From positions 186,001-250,000 of the forward strand of contig NW_005178610.1 in NCBI RefSeq assembly GCF_000350225.1: 64,000 bases of DNA, in the 5' to 3' direction. Origin of the DNA: Chondrus crispus (taxonomy: Eukaryota; Rhodophyta; Florideophyceae; Gigartinales; Gigartinaceae). Below, in pieces: positions 44,504 through 53,183 of this stretch. The stretch's first letter is position 1. Every line of letters starts with the position of its first letter. The translations under genes and the position numbers were made by a program. The notes under the pieces are model-generated. The model was not told where the DNA came from. It worked only from the letters and a program-made list of their open reading frames with translations, and did no database searches.

Positions 44504-45025
44504 TAGCATACTTTCTATCCAGTAGGTTTTTTGTAAACGGTTGTTGTTTCATGCATTTGAGTCTAATCGCAGTCTTGGAACCGCACTCTAGGACTGCGAG
44601 TATGAAATTGGGGGGTTTTAGACACACCCAATTCCATGATAGTTGGTATATGTTGGTTAGTAATGGTAGGGTATATACCTGGACTACAGCGGGGGGTATA
44701 CCTTGACTCTGGATGTAAATGCTTTATTCGATGACTATTGTTGCGAATGCTATCTCATATCGACAGATATCTATGGACAAGTGTCACGCTTGGACTGGAT
44801 AGTGTTAAGTCTGTGATGTAGGATGCCATACGGTCTAGGATGGCAGTGGCAATTGAGGACCAGGTACAGCTAGCGTAGCTAATGCCTTGTTGTAGACGGA
44901 ATTTCACGGTGCTATATGCACAGTGGCTGCCGTAGGAAATCTGGAGGGCAAGGTGTGGATAGTACGAGGTATACCGGGCAGGCCTGCATGGGCAGGCAAG
45001 TTTCTTTTGTATGATATGTAATGGC
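44504..45025. other. Intergenic region
   Basis: No gene is seen. 44945-45025 (ggtataccgggcaggcctgc) is a diverged copy of the sequence left of the HP1 units at 30.1 and 46.8 kb. Confidence 0.5.
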
Positions 45026-45163
45026 CGTCGCGCGACAAAATTTACAAAAGCTGTATGGGTGGCCAGCCATACTGGAACTAGATTAATTTTTGTTAGTTTT
45101 TTAGAGGTCGATTCCAGTATGGCTGGCCACCCATACAGCTTTTGTAGATCTTGTCGCGCGACA
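45026..45163. repeat. HP1 double-hairpin unit
   Basis: Ends gtcgcgcgac and TGTCGCGCGACA; inner parts gtatgggtggccagccatac and gtatggctggccacccatac. Confidence 0.85.
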
Positions 45164-45196
45164 AACACGGAATGTAGTACACGTGTGGACCCAAAT

Positions 45197-45235
45197 GCAA
45201 TGTCTTACACGTGGTCCACACGTGTAAGACATTGC
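45197..45235. repeat. 39-bp palindrome
   Basis: Perfect 17-bp arms GCAATGTCTTACACGTG and CACGTGTAAGACATTGC around a 5-bp centre. Diverged versions follow the HP1 units at 30.3 and 47.0 kb. Confidence 0.8.
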
Positions 45236-45246
45236 ATTGCCGCCCC

Positions 45247-45300
45247 GTCGCGCGACAAGACAAGATTTACAAATGCTGTGTGGTTGGCCAGCCATACTAG
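45247..45300. repeat. HP1 half unit
   Basis: Left half only: gtcgcgcgacaagacaagat, then tgtggttggccagccatact. Confidence 0.65.
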
Positions 45301-45307
45301 AAGTATG

Positions 45308-45362
45308 TTATTTTTGGGGATTATTTTGGAGGTTATTCCTCCAGAATAATCCCCAAAAATAA
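45308..45362. repeat. 55-bp hairpin
   Basis: 25-bp arms (45308-45332 and 45338-45362) with one mismatch and a ttatt loop; the inner arm end is ttttggagg / cctccagaa. Confidence 0.8.
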
Positions 45363-45394
45363 TATTTATATCAATTTTCATCACGAAGTAAGAA

Positions 45395-45541
45395 TTGTTG
45401 CGAATAAACACGAGGCAGTACATTCTTTACGGGGGCAGTAAAAGTAGATGAGTGTATTGGTGCCTGCAACTCATACCAACTATTTGGTTCCGGTTCCGTG
45501 GTCTAACTAGTCATCTTACTGCCATTGGTCTAATTGTTTGA
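45395..45541 (+). repeat. Dispersed 3'-flank-like repeat
   Basis: gttgcgaataaacacg, ggcagtaaaagtagatgagt, gtgcctgca, and attggtctaattgtttgag match the order seen at 9275-9545; the first part also occurs at 29097-29160. Confidence 0.6.
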
Positions 45542-45544
45542 GAA

Positions 45545-46222
45545 AATTAACGATGGTGCGATAGTGACTAGGTAACCATGACTTCCTTTACAATTAAATA
45601 CGTGTTTGTCTAAGAGAGGTGGACGTTGAAAAAGGTGGTTGCGAAGTGGGTTGCGTCTTGTGATCAGTGGGGAGCTGTGATCAGTGGCCACTGATCACAG
45701 GCCGGCAGGTGGTGTCGTACGACATCGTCATTGCTGTATAAAATTTCCAAAATTTCGGTGCAAATTTTGAGAGTTACGACCTGTGATCAGTGGGGAGCTG
45801 TGATCAGTGGCCACTGATCACAGACCGGCGGGGGGTGTCGTACGACATCGTCATTGCTGTATAAAATTTGCAAAATTTCCGTGCAAATTTTGAGAGTTAG
45901 GACCTCTGATCAGTGGGGAGCTGTGATCAGTGGCCACTGATCACAGGCCGGCAGGCGATGTCGTACGACATCGTCATTGCTGTATAAAATTTGCAAAATT
46001 GGGTGGCAAATTTTGCGGGATGGGAGTTGTGATCAGTAGACACTACTCACAGGCCGGCAGGAGATTCAGGAGTAAGGAGCAGGATAGTTTTGGTACTTTA
46101 AGGATTCGCTGTGCTTCGGAGATTTAGGTGAGAAGGGGAGTAACTAGGATTAGGAGATTCCTGGGATTTAAGATTACGTGGGATTAGGAGATTTGGTGGG
46201 ATTAGAAGATTGGGTGGGATTC
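45545..46222 (+). repeat. Duplicated flank of fusion gene B with a three-unit HP2 array
   Basis: gatagtgactaggtaacc, then aatacgtgtttgtctaag and an HP2 array (20-bp palindromes at 45678, 45801 and 45924; period 123) and the G-rich block match 27318-28200 in order, with the microsatellite part missing. It looks like a second B-type 3' flank whose gene is absent. Confidence 0.8.
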
Positions 46223-46224
46223 AG

Positions 46225-46374
46225 TGCACGAGAAACTGGATGATCTTGCAGAAATTAGACTAGTCCTTCCAAATGATGACATTTGGAAACGTTCTTGGAG
46301 TGTGTTGGTCTCGTAGAAACGGCAAGGGCAAAGGGAAAGGTCCTTAAGGAAAACATGGAAGAAGACTCGTCATA
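46225..46374 (+). pseudogene. 3' remnant of a second ParB-like gene
   Basis: VHEKLDDLAEIRLVLPNDD (from 46225) aligns with QRHLNDLAAIRLVLPENN at the C-terminus of the ParB-like protein at 38102-40210. After a frame change the sequence continues VGLVETARAKGKVLKENMEE to a stop at 46372, matching its final coiled coil. Everything upstream is replaced by repeat DNA. Confidence 0.7.
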
Positions 46375-46814
46375 ACTGGAATAAACTGGTAAAACGAGTG
46401 CATTACACAATTCTTAGACATTTGAGTTATAAACGTTTAAAACCAACTACAATACTACAATCCAATCTTCCCTGCAACGTGTACCGTACACGTTGGACAC
46501 CTAACTTCTTCTTTACGCCCCAGCATGATGGGTCTAACACGTTCACAGCAACAGACAGTCTGGTTAATGCCCTCAAAGCCGATAGAAACAACATTCTCCG
46601 ATTAGTATTCATCACGGCGTTGGCAACATGTCTGCATATCAATCGGATGTTCCACAAGCGGTACCTCCTTGTTAGTCGTCGGTTGGGATATGTCAATGTC
46701 CACAAAAAATGAGGGGTCCCCCATCACAACTTCATAGAAGTGACGCCGTGAGAAGAGTACGTTACGGAAGCCTTTCTCCGAAAGACCGATATCTGGAGGG
46801 CAAGGTGCGGATAG
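46375..46814. other. Region without a convincing gene
   Basis: Overlapping open frames of about 100 codons exist on both strands (46398-46712 plus, 46427-46705 minus), neither with recognisable motifs. Confidence 0.4.
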
Positions 46815-47559
46815 TATGGAGGTATACCGCGCAGGCCTGCATGCGCAAGCAAGTTTCTTTGGTATGACAAGTTAATGGCCGTCGCGCGACAAGATTCTCA
46901 AAAGCTGTATGGGTGGCCAGCCATACTGGAACTAGATTATTTTTTGTTAATTTTTTAGAGGTTGATTCTAGTATGGGTGGCCACCCATACAGCTTTTGTC
47001 GATCTTGTCGCGCGACAAACACAGAATGTAGTACACGCAGTGACCCAAATGCAATGTCTTACCCGTGGTGAACCATGACTAAGACATTGCATTATTGCCG
47101 CTGTCTCTACGTGTCCCTACCGGTCTTTATCTGAAGGAGGGACAAATTCTACCTTCAGAACGGATGACCGAGGAATAAGGTCAGGGTCAGGCACGGTTTA
47201 TGCAAGGCAAGTGTTTCTTGACGTTGCATTAGTCATTACGAAAACTACAGCACGTAAACAAACGACATTTCGCTCGCAACGATCTATATTACGTTCAGAG
47301 ACTACAAATAAACAAGAGTGATCATTAGAATCCTCTCGCCTGTTGCCAATGGTCTCTTGCGAAATAACATTGCCGCGTTCTACGATCACATCCTAAGGAC
47401 GCGGGGTTCGACGACGATCCCATTGTTAGGAGATTGGTTTTAGTCTAGGAGCCCGCCATTACCCTTTGTTTAAAACAGAATCGACCGAAGATTGAGTGAC
47501 GGCAATGATTTCAAGGTTTGGAATTCATCAATAGAAACTAGGCAAAGTTGTTGTTTGCA
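46815..47559 (+). repeat. Second copy of the methyltransferase-SET A 3' flank
   Basis: Matches 30115-30780 including the HP1 unit, the tttatctgaaggagggacaa stretch and the final ggaattcatcaatagaaact, but no methyltransferase gene follows. An unshared insert lies near 47426-47490. Confidence 0.8.
46880..47017. repeat. HP1 double-hairpin unit
   Basis: Ends gtcgcgcgac (46881) and TGTCGCGCGACA (47006-47017), inner palindromes as in the other copies. Confidence 0.85.
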
Positions 47560-47589
47560 ATTTGCAAAATTTCCGCGCAAATTTTGAGA

Positions 47590-47770
47590 GTTAGGACCTG
47601 TGATCAGTGGGGAGCTGTGATCAGTGGCCACTGATCACAGACCGACAGGATAAAATTTGCAAAATTTCCGTGCAAATTTTGAGAGTTTGGACCTGTGATC
47701 AGGGGGGAGCTGTGATCAGTGGCCACTGATCACAGACCGACAGGGGGTGTCGTACGACATCGCCATTGCT
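47590..47770 (+). repeat. HP2 array upstream of methyltransferase-SET B
   Basis: 20-bp palindromes at 47618-47637 and 47713-47732. The first unit is shortened (period 95). A diverged unit with gatcagccgccgctgatc lies near 47950. Confidence 0.85.
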
Positions 47771-48105
47771 GTATAAAATTTGCATACTTCTCGAAACACA
47801 CTTGTCTTCATGACCCTGCTGCATATTTGCATCATTTCTGAACATTTCTGAACAAACGTATACGTGTCACTGCTGTACTTTTTGCATCCTGTGCAAATGC
47901 ATTATTTACGTATTTTAATTAGTTCTAACTCTGCGTTGGCGTCGTGTGATCAGCCGCCGCTGATCACATGCCTCGGAGGGGTGCCGTACGACAGGGGTGC
48001 CGTACGACACTAGGTATCATTTCCCACCAAAATTTATAATCGCAATTCAATACTCATACTACCGATCACTTGGACCGATCACTTGGAACTGATAACTGAT
48101 CACTG

Positions 48106-48107
<2 letters not shown>

Positions 48108-48145
<38 letters not shown>

Positions 48146-48150
48146 ACACG
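48108..48150. repeat. (CA)n microsatellite
   Basis: An almost uninterrupted run of CA dinucleotides, about 270 bp before the ATG at 48418. Confidence 0.9.
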
Positions 48151-48417
48151 CTCAAACGCAAACGCACACACCTTCGTACGACTATATCCTCTTTCCTTGT
48201 TCCACATCCCTTTTCCGTTTCCCTCATCATACACCCACTCTCCTTGTCAACCACCACAAACGACGGGCCCCGAGTAACATCCGAGTAACATCCGACCGCC
48301 AGGGGTATTTTGGCGACCGCCTTTCCGAACTTTTATCTTTTGCAGTTTCGTTCCTCTCTTCGCTCGCTGCACGAAAAGTCCTGCACTACGAGCGCCGCCG
48401 TCTCCGGAATCCAAAAT

Positions 48418-51400
48418 ATGGCAGCAGACGGAGACTACACGTTTAAGGAATTAGGAAAGACGTCAAGATTCGTCCTGCACTCGTATCAAGTGCTCGACCT
48501 TTGGAGACATGAACATCCCGGCAAGGAAATATCATGGAAAGACTATATGGCATGGGTGTTGTCTTCACATTTCTCCGCACAGACGACCCCACGGCCCATT
48601 CAAGTACTGCTTCAGTCCTTGTCTGGAAACGTCCTGCTGTATACTCATACGAAAGAGTCATGTACGGACATGCTGGATTCGCGATCTAATGCGAGATCGT
48701 TTCGCGTGTGTAAGAGCACGTTTGCGACAAGAGGAACTGATGGACGTGTTCGTGCTCTTATCGAGCATGTCCTGACTTCACACCTTCCTATGAGAGTTAT
48801 GGCGTTGATCTGCCCTTCATTCACGTTCATCGGAGAGAGCAAGACTCGTCGCAAGTCAAGTCCTTTCCCGACTACTGAAGCAACCCCCTTTCAACAGCTG
48901 CTACACGTCTCAGCCGTGGTCAAGCTCATGGCAATTGTCAATAGAAGCAGGCCGAGTAAACGACGACGTCTGAACGCAACGCCGGATGAGGCTGTCAAAG
49001 TTCTCTCTGTACAAGGTCTAACCGACTTGCGTGACCCACTTCCGCAGAAGATTGGCTACATCATCGAGACTGTTGTCGGTGCTTGGAATTGCTTTGCAGA
49101 GTACCTCGGATTTCAAAGCTTGGAAAGGATGAGTGCACCCTACTTGAGATTGGTATCTCCCTTGGCGCAGTTTGAAGTGATTCCAACCCGAGAAGAAGGG
49201 TTTGCACCACTGTCTACGCTGGTCAAGTTTGTTGAAGACATGCCGGCAACAAACGATCGAACGAAGACCTTTACCGATGCCTTCGATCGGCCTGCAATCG
49301 TTGACAGCAACCTTCGCAAGTTTGTGGGAGACTTTTTTCAAGATTTGGAACGCGCGTTATTGTCAAGTGATCTCTACTCTGCTACAGAAGTCAAGGAAAT
49401 GTTCTTTCTGACCAAGTACGTTCGACGCAGGGGCATCCTGCCCCCGAGATTCCGATCCTACTGTGCAGCATTGGTGAGACAGGTCAAATCCTATACGAGT
49501 GAAATCGCTTCCTCAGCGGCTGTTCCCGGTGATCCTTTTCCTCCTCCTTCGCCAGGTGCAACGACGAATCTGGCTTCTGCTTCTAGTCAGGTCGTATGTG
49601 CACGGCACGTTCTTCAAGTGGTGGGGGAGGCTGAATCCACTTCAACTGCGTCGGATGAAGCCTCTCTGGAAGCTTTGAATGAGGGAGAGGACGTGCACAA
49701 CGAGCGGATCATTTTCTCTGAGATGAGGAAAGCAGCCGTGAGGATGTACAACTGCGACTTTGAATCTTTCATTGAAGCGTACGATGCCCTGACCGAAGAC
49801 GAAGAGCTGCATGGAAAAGTTCAACTTGTCCTAACGGACCCTCCCTTCAATGTCCGAAGGGACAGGGGCCGCAACCATGCTGATTACGATGAAATCCGGA
49901 AAGAACAGTATGAGTCTTTCGTTAACTGCGTCGACAAGATGCTTCGTCCAGGAGGGCATGCGCTGATATTCTGCTCCGCTCAGCAATTCACTATATGGAG
50001 AGAAGCATTCACCGCCCATCCTACGACGTCTGGAGACTCATCATCATCGTCTCAAGCAAGCCAGCCCACATTTTGGGTTGCATCCACTCCGCTGTACTGC
50101 ATATACCATCCATCTGTATGCAATGGGTTCCCTGGACGCGCGACGTTTGCGCTGTCCAACATGGCAGAAGTGGTCATTCATGTCATGAAGAAGGGTCCAC
50201 AGTTCAAGGAAGGGAGGCTCATGGTGAACTACAAGTGTTTCAACTACGTTCCCTCCGAGTACCGTGCGACTCGCAATGTCATTAACAATGTCATGGGCCT
50301 CGTTCCGGGAGAACGGCACATGGTCAAGATCGGAGATACCTCTCGCATGCTAAGGCCAGAGCAGAAATGCGTGTCCCTTTTGAAAGAGCTCATCTGTCGT
50401 TTCTCCCAGGCAGGAGACATTGTTGTGGACCCGTTTGCCGGAACATTTTCAACGGCTATCGCATGTTTCAATCTGGACAAGGATAATGGAGCAAGGAGAT
50501 TTATTGGTTGCGAAAAAGAAGCTGTGTGCTTCGAGCACGCCAAGAAGAAGGTCATTGAGAGCTACGCGGGGGCTATTGTGAACAAGCTGGTGGACGTAGG
50601 TCAGGTCATGACGGACGACGACATCCATGGTGCAGCTCTGTATGTGCACAACAGGAATGGAAATAGAAGAAGCAGGAATGGGAAGTGGGCACCCCCGTCG
50701 GGCCTACCTCCCTACCAGACTTTTCCAGATCACATTCTAGCCTATCTTTCAACGGCCTGGGAAAGCCCTGAGTTGATTCAGAAATGTCGCAATGTTCCGC
50801 TCAACGCTTGGAAACGCGAACTACAAGGTCGTTTTCATCAAACAGACGTCCACGCCCTCCGAGCGATAGAGGCAGTTCAATTCGGCGTAGCGTTGGCGCC
50901 CTCTTCTGTTCGGCATCCGAAGGCGGGACTCGGGCTTTTTGCTACAAGAACATTCGACGTTGACGACGACATCTGCCTCTACTACGGCACGTTGGTCTAT
51001 CATGACCTTATTCGGTCTAAGTCGAAGAACAAGCCATACGGAGAAGGGCTGATGGGAGTGGACCGCGAACGCTTCATGACCTATGCCATGCTGGTGCCAA
51101 CGCAGGGACGAGTTTTTCAGAATGTGACGGACCTTATTGATGGACAAAAGGCCATTTCAATCGTCCCTTCCAGATTTTGCGTCGGGGCTTTCATCAACGA
51201 CCACCGCTATCACCCAGATGATAAGGATCACAAAGATTTTGTTGACGGTCGTCTCGCCAATCCGAGAAACGTCAACGTTGCATATGATCTGTCGGTGTCA
51301 AAAGTGACCTCGACGTCTGCGTTGCAGAAACACACGCTGATGCGCGTCAAGGCATTGAGGCTTATCAATCCTGGAGAGGAACTGTTCGCCGACTACATTA

Positions 51401-51420
51401 GAGATATCTTCATAGAGTAG
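48418..51420 (+). CDS. DNA methyltransferase-SET domain fusion, copy B
   Basis: 1000 residues in one frame from ATG 48418 (MAADGDYTFKELGKTSRFVL); the open frame further upstream has only a TTG. The N-terminal ~440 residues are of unknown function (YLGFQSLERM, QFEVIPTREEGFAP) with a KRRRL basic patch. Methyltransferase: QLVLTDPPFNVRR (Asp 474), MLRPGGHALIFCSAQQF, LRPEQKCVSLLKELI, GDIVVDPFAGTFSTAIACF (Asp 671), RRFIGCEKEAVCFEHA. The order DPPF then DPFAG is that of beta-class N6-adenine/N4-cytosine enzymes. The SET-like domain begins about residue 835 (GLGLFATRTF, YYGTLVYHD) and ends with GAFINDHRYHPDD and LINPGEELFADYIRD. Usual SET residues NHSCxPN are replaced, so protein-methylating activity is less certain than DNA methylation. 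AATAAA at 51443. Confidence 0.8.
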   Translation: MAADGDYTFKELGKTSRFVLHSYQVLDLWRHEHPGKEISWKDYMAWVLSSHFSAQTTPRPIQVLLQSLSGNVLLYTHTKESCTDMLDSRSNARSFRVCKSTFATRGTDGRVRALIEHVLTSHLPMRVMALICPSFTFIGESKTRRKSSPFPTTEATPFQQLLHVSAVVKLMAIVNRSRPSKRRRLNATPDEAVKVLSVQGLTDLRDPLPQKIGYIIETVVGAWNCFAEYLGFQSLERMSAPYLRLVSPLAQFEVIPTREEGFAPLSTLVKFVEDMPATNDRTKTFTDAFDRPAIVDSNLRKFVGDFFQDLERALLSSDLYSATEVKEMFFLTKYVRRRGILPPRFRSYCAALVRQVKSYTSEIASSAAVPGDPFPPPSPGATTNLASASSQVVCARHVLQVVGEAESTSTASDEASLEALNEGEDVHNERIIFSEMRKAAVRMYNCDFESFIEAYDALTEDEELHGKVQLVLTDPPFNVRRDRGRNHADYDEIRKEQYESFVNCVDKMLRPGGHALIFCSAQQFTIWREAFTAHPTTSGDSSSSSQASQPTFWVASTPLYCIYHPSVCNGFPGRATFALSNMAEVVIHVMKKGPQFKEGRLMVNYKCFNYVPSEYRATRNVINNVMGLVPGERHMVKIGDTSRMLRPEQKCVSLLKELICRFSQAGDIVVDPFAGTFSTAIACFNLDKDNGARRFIGCEKEAVCFEHAKKKVIESYAGAIVNKLVDVGQVMTDDDIHGAALYVHNRNGNRRSRNGKWAPPSGLPPYQTFPDHILAYLSTAWESPELIQKCRNVPLNAWKRELQGRFHQTDVHALRAIEAVQFGVALAPSSVRHPKAGLGLFATRTFDVDDDICLYYGTLVYHDLIRSKSKNKPYGEGLMGVDRERFMTYAMLVPTQGRVFQNVTDLIDGQKAISIVPSRFCVGAFINDHRYHPDDKDHKDFVDGRLANPRNVNVAYDLSVSKVTSTSALQKHTLMRVKALRLINPGEELFADYIRDIFIE

Positions 51421-53183
51421 GGGACTGTTGGACTCCATTCACAATAAATTTTGTGACCGCATCTTCCTTGTCACGGAGAGGATAGAGGAGAGAGGAGAGA
51501 GAAGAGAGAAGAGAGGGAGGGACTAGTTTGCCTGTTGCGCCTTGAGTTATCTTCCTATTGAGAGTTTATTGAGTATAATGGGAGTTTTGCTTTTTAGCGT
51601 TTTGCTATTTAGCGTTGAAGGGATATGGATCGGTGTATGGATCGGTGGGGGGTGGCTTTGGGTATGATGTACTGTATGTAAGCCGCACTGAGCGTGCGGT
51701 AAGTGGTTAAAAGTGGACATATAAAAGTATGGCAAAACGGTGCTGGTTCTCGAAAAGTAATGGCAATGCAGGCGGCAATGCTTCGCAATGGAAAACGGTG
51801 GTTTTATAATGTATAATGGCGGAGGGAGAACATACCTGACCTGAAACGGCAAATGATGTATACTGCAGAAGCGAATGGCCAAGGTAGGGCGCTGTCGGGT
51901 GCGACACACTCGTAAGGATGGGTATCGACGGCGGTGGTGAATGTCCCACGACGACGGGAATATTCTTACATACATTTCGCAACAAAATGCCGAAATATTC
52001 GCCTCTTCGTATTGTCACCGCCAAGTTTGGTGTACTGATTACCGATGAAGTCCGAGAATGGACTGCAGCCGCCAATTAATTTCGCCGTGTGTATCGTTTC
52101 GAAAAAATGGGAGTTGAAATGCACTGTTTACAATGAGAATCCAGGATGTGTGACACCGAGTTTCATTAAAATTGTGATGTGTACTGCTATCCCAGAAATT
52201 ATGGTGTGCTGACGACCGAAAAAGACTATAATGTAAATTGTGTAGAGTGATTCGCTTTCATGTTGAGGATTATGTTGACTCATTGCCATTGCATGAAATA
52301 TGCGGACCTCCTGCCAATACGATTTGACATATCCACCACTTTTTCTTATATTCTTGATGTCATAACAATGAAAGTCCTTAATCTCTCTTCGTATTCTACC
52401 AAATGATATGAAGGATGTCATGTGTGCCACCATTTCCCAAATGTCGCAAGATTAAATTGTCACCGCATCTTATGTCAAAAGGGAGACTGTTCACCGAAAT
52501 ACGTTTGAGATCTGTGACAAATCACGAGCTCTGGGACGAGATAATGATTCGCCGTGACTGTGACCTTCACACGTACACAAGTCATGAGAGCCGTGGAATA
52601 TTGTTACATTATAGGAAGTTGGGAAAGGAAGACACCTCTGTGTGACGGTCGTATCCTGCCGAAAAGTACAGTACAGTACGGTACAGTGAACACTGTTACA
52701 TTATAGGAAGTTGGGAAAGGAAGACACCTCTGTGTGACGGTCGTATCCTGCCGAAAAGTACAGTACAGTACGGTACAGTGAACAGCACTGTATGATATTG
52801 TTCCGATGTGACATGGGCGTGACCCTTCTTACAGGTGGCTGTCCTGGCGAGCGCAGGGCGTCCTAAAGGGCGTTACAGAAAGTTTCCTAGACCAGCAAGG
52901 AGACCAGCAATTTGTTATTAGAGATATGTAACGGCAGAAACATGTAGCATTGCATTCCATACGTTTTGATCATTCTCTAACTGTAACGGCAGTATTTTTG
53001 CAGGTTATGCATCGACAGCAGGAGAGATAGTTCCATGCTCGACTATTGCGATAATTATGTAAACTTCACCCTCCGCCATTCTTCCTGCCCTAAATACAAG
53101 GTTCTCGTAGTCCCTGACCCCTCTCATTTCCTCTTCCCACTTCTTCCTCTCTACAAAGTTCTGTCTGTCGTCCGTTGCGCGTC
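51421..53183. other. Intergenic region
   Basis: AATAAA at 51443 ends the preceding gene; a GAGAG-rich run follows (51475-51525). No gene is evident at 51.5-52.5 kb; short frames there are unconvincing. The 52.5-52.8 kb part is a repeat (listed). Confidence 0.4.
52540..52815. repeat. Dispersed repeat with a 92-bp tandem duplication
   Basis: 52603-52694 and 52695-52786 are near-identical, each with gttacattataggaagttgg, tgtgacggtcgtatcctgcc and a tacagtacagtacggtacag palindrome-like end. A single-unit version is at 11303-11462. Confidence 0.75.

Noticed and set aside
30177-45163. LTR-type element defined by the direct repeats near 30.1 and 45.0 kb
   Set aside because: The repeats are HP1 units found in other places too, and no reverse transcriptase, integrase or capsid gene is present between them.
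46398-46712. 104-codon plus-strand frame
   Set aside because: Overlaps a similar-length minus-strand frame. Neither shows motifs or homology to neighbouring genes.
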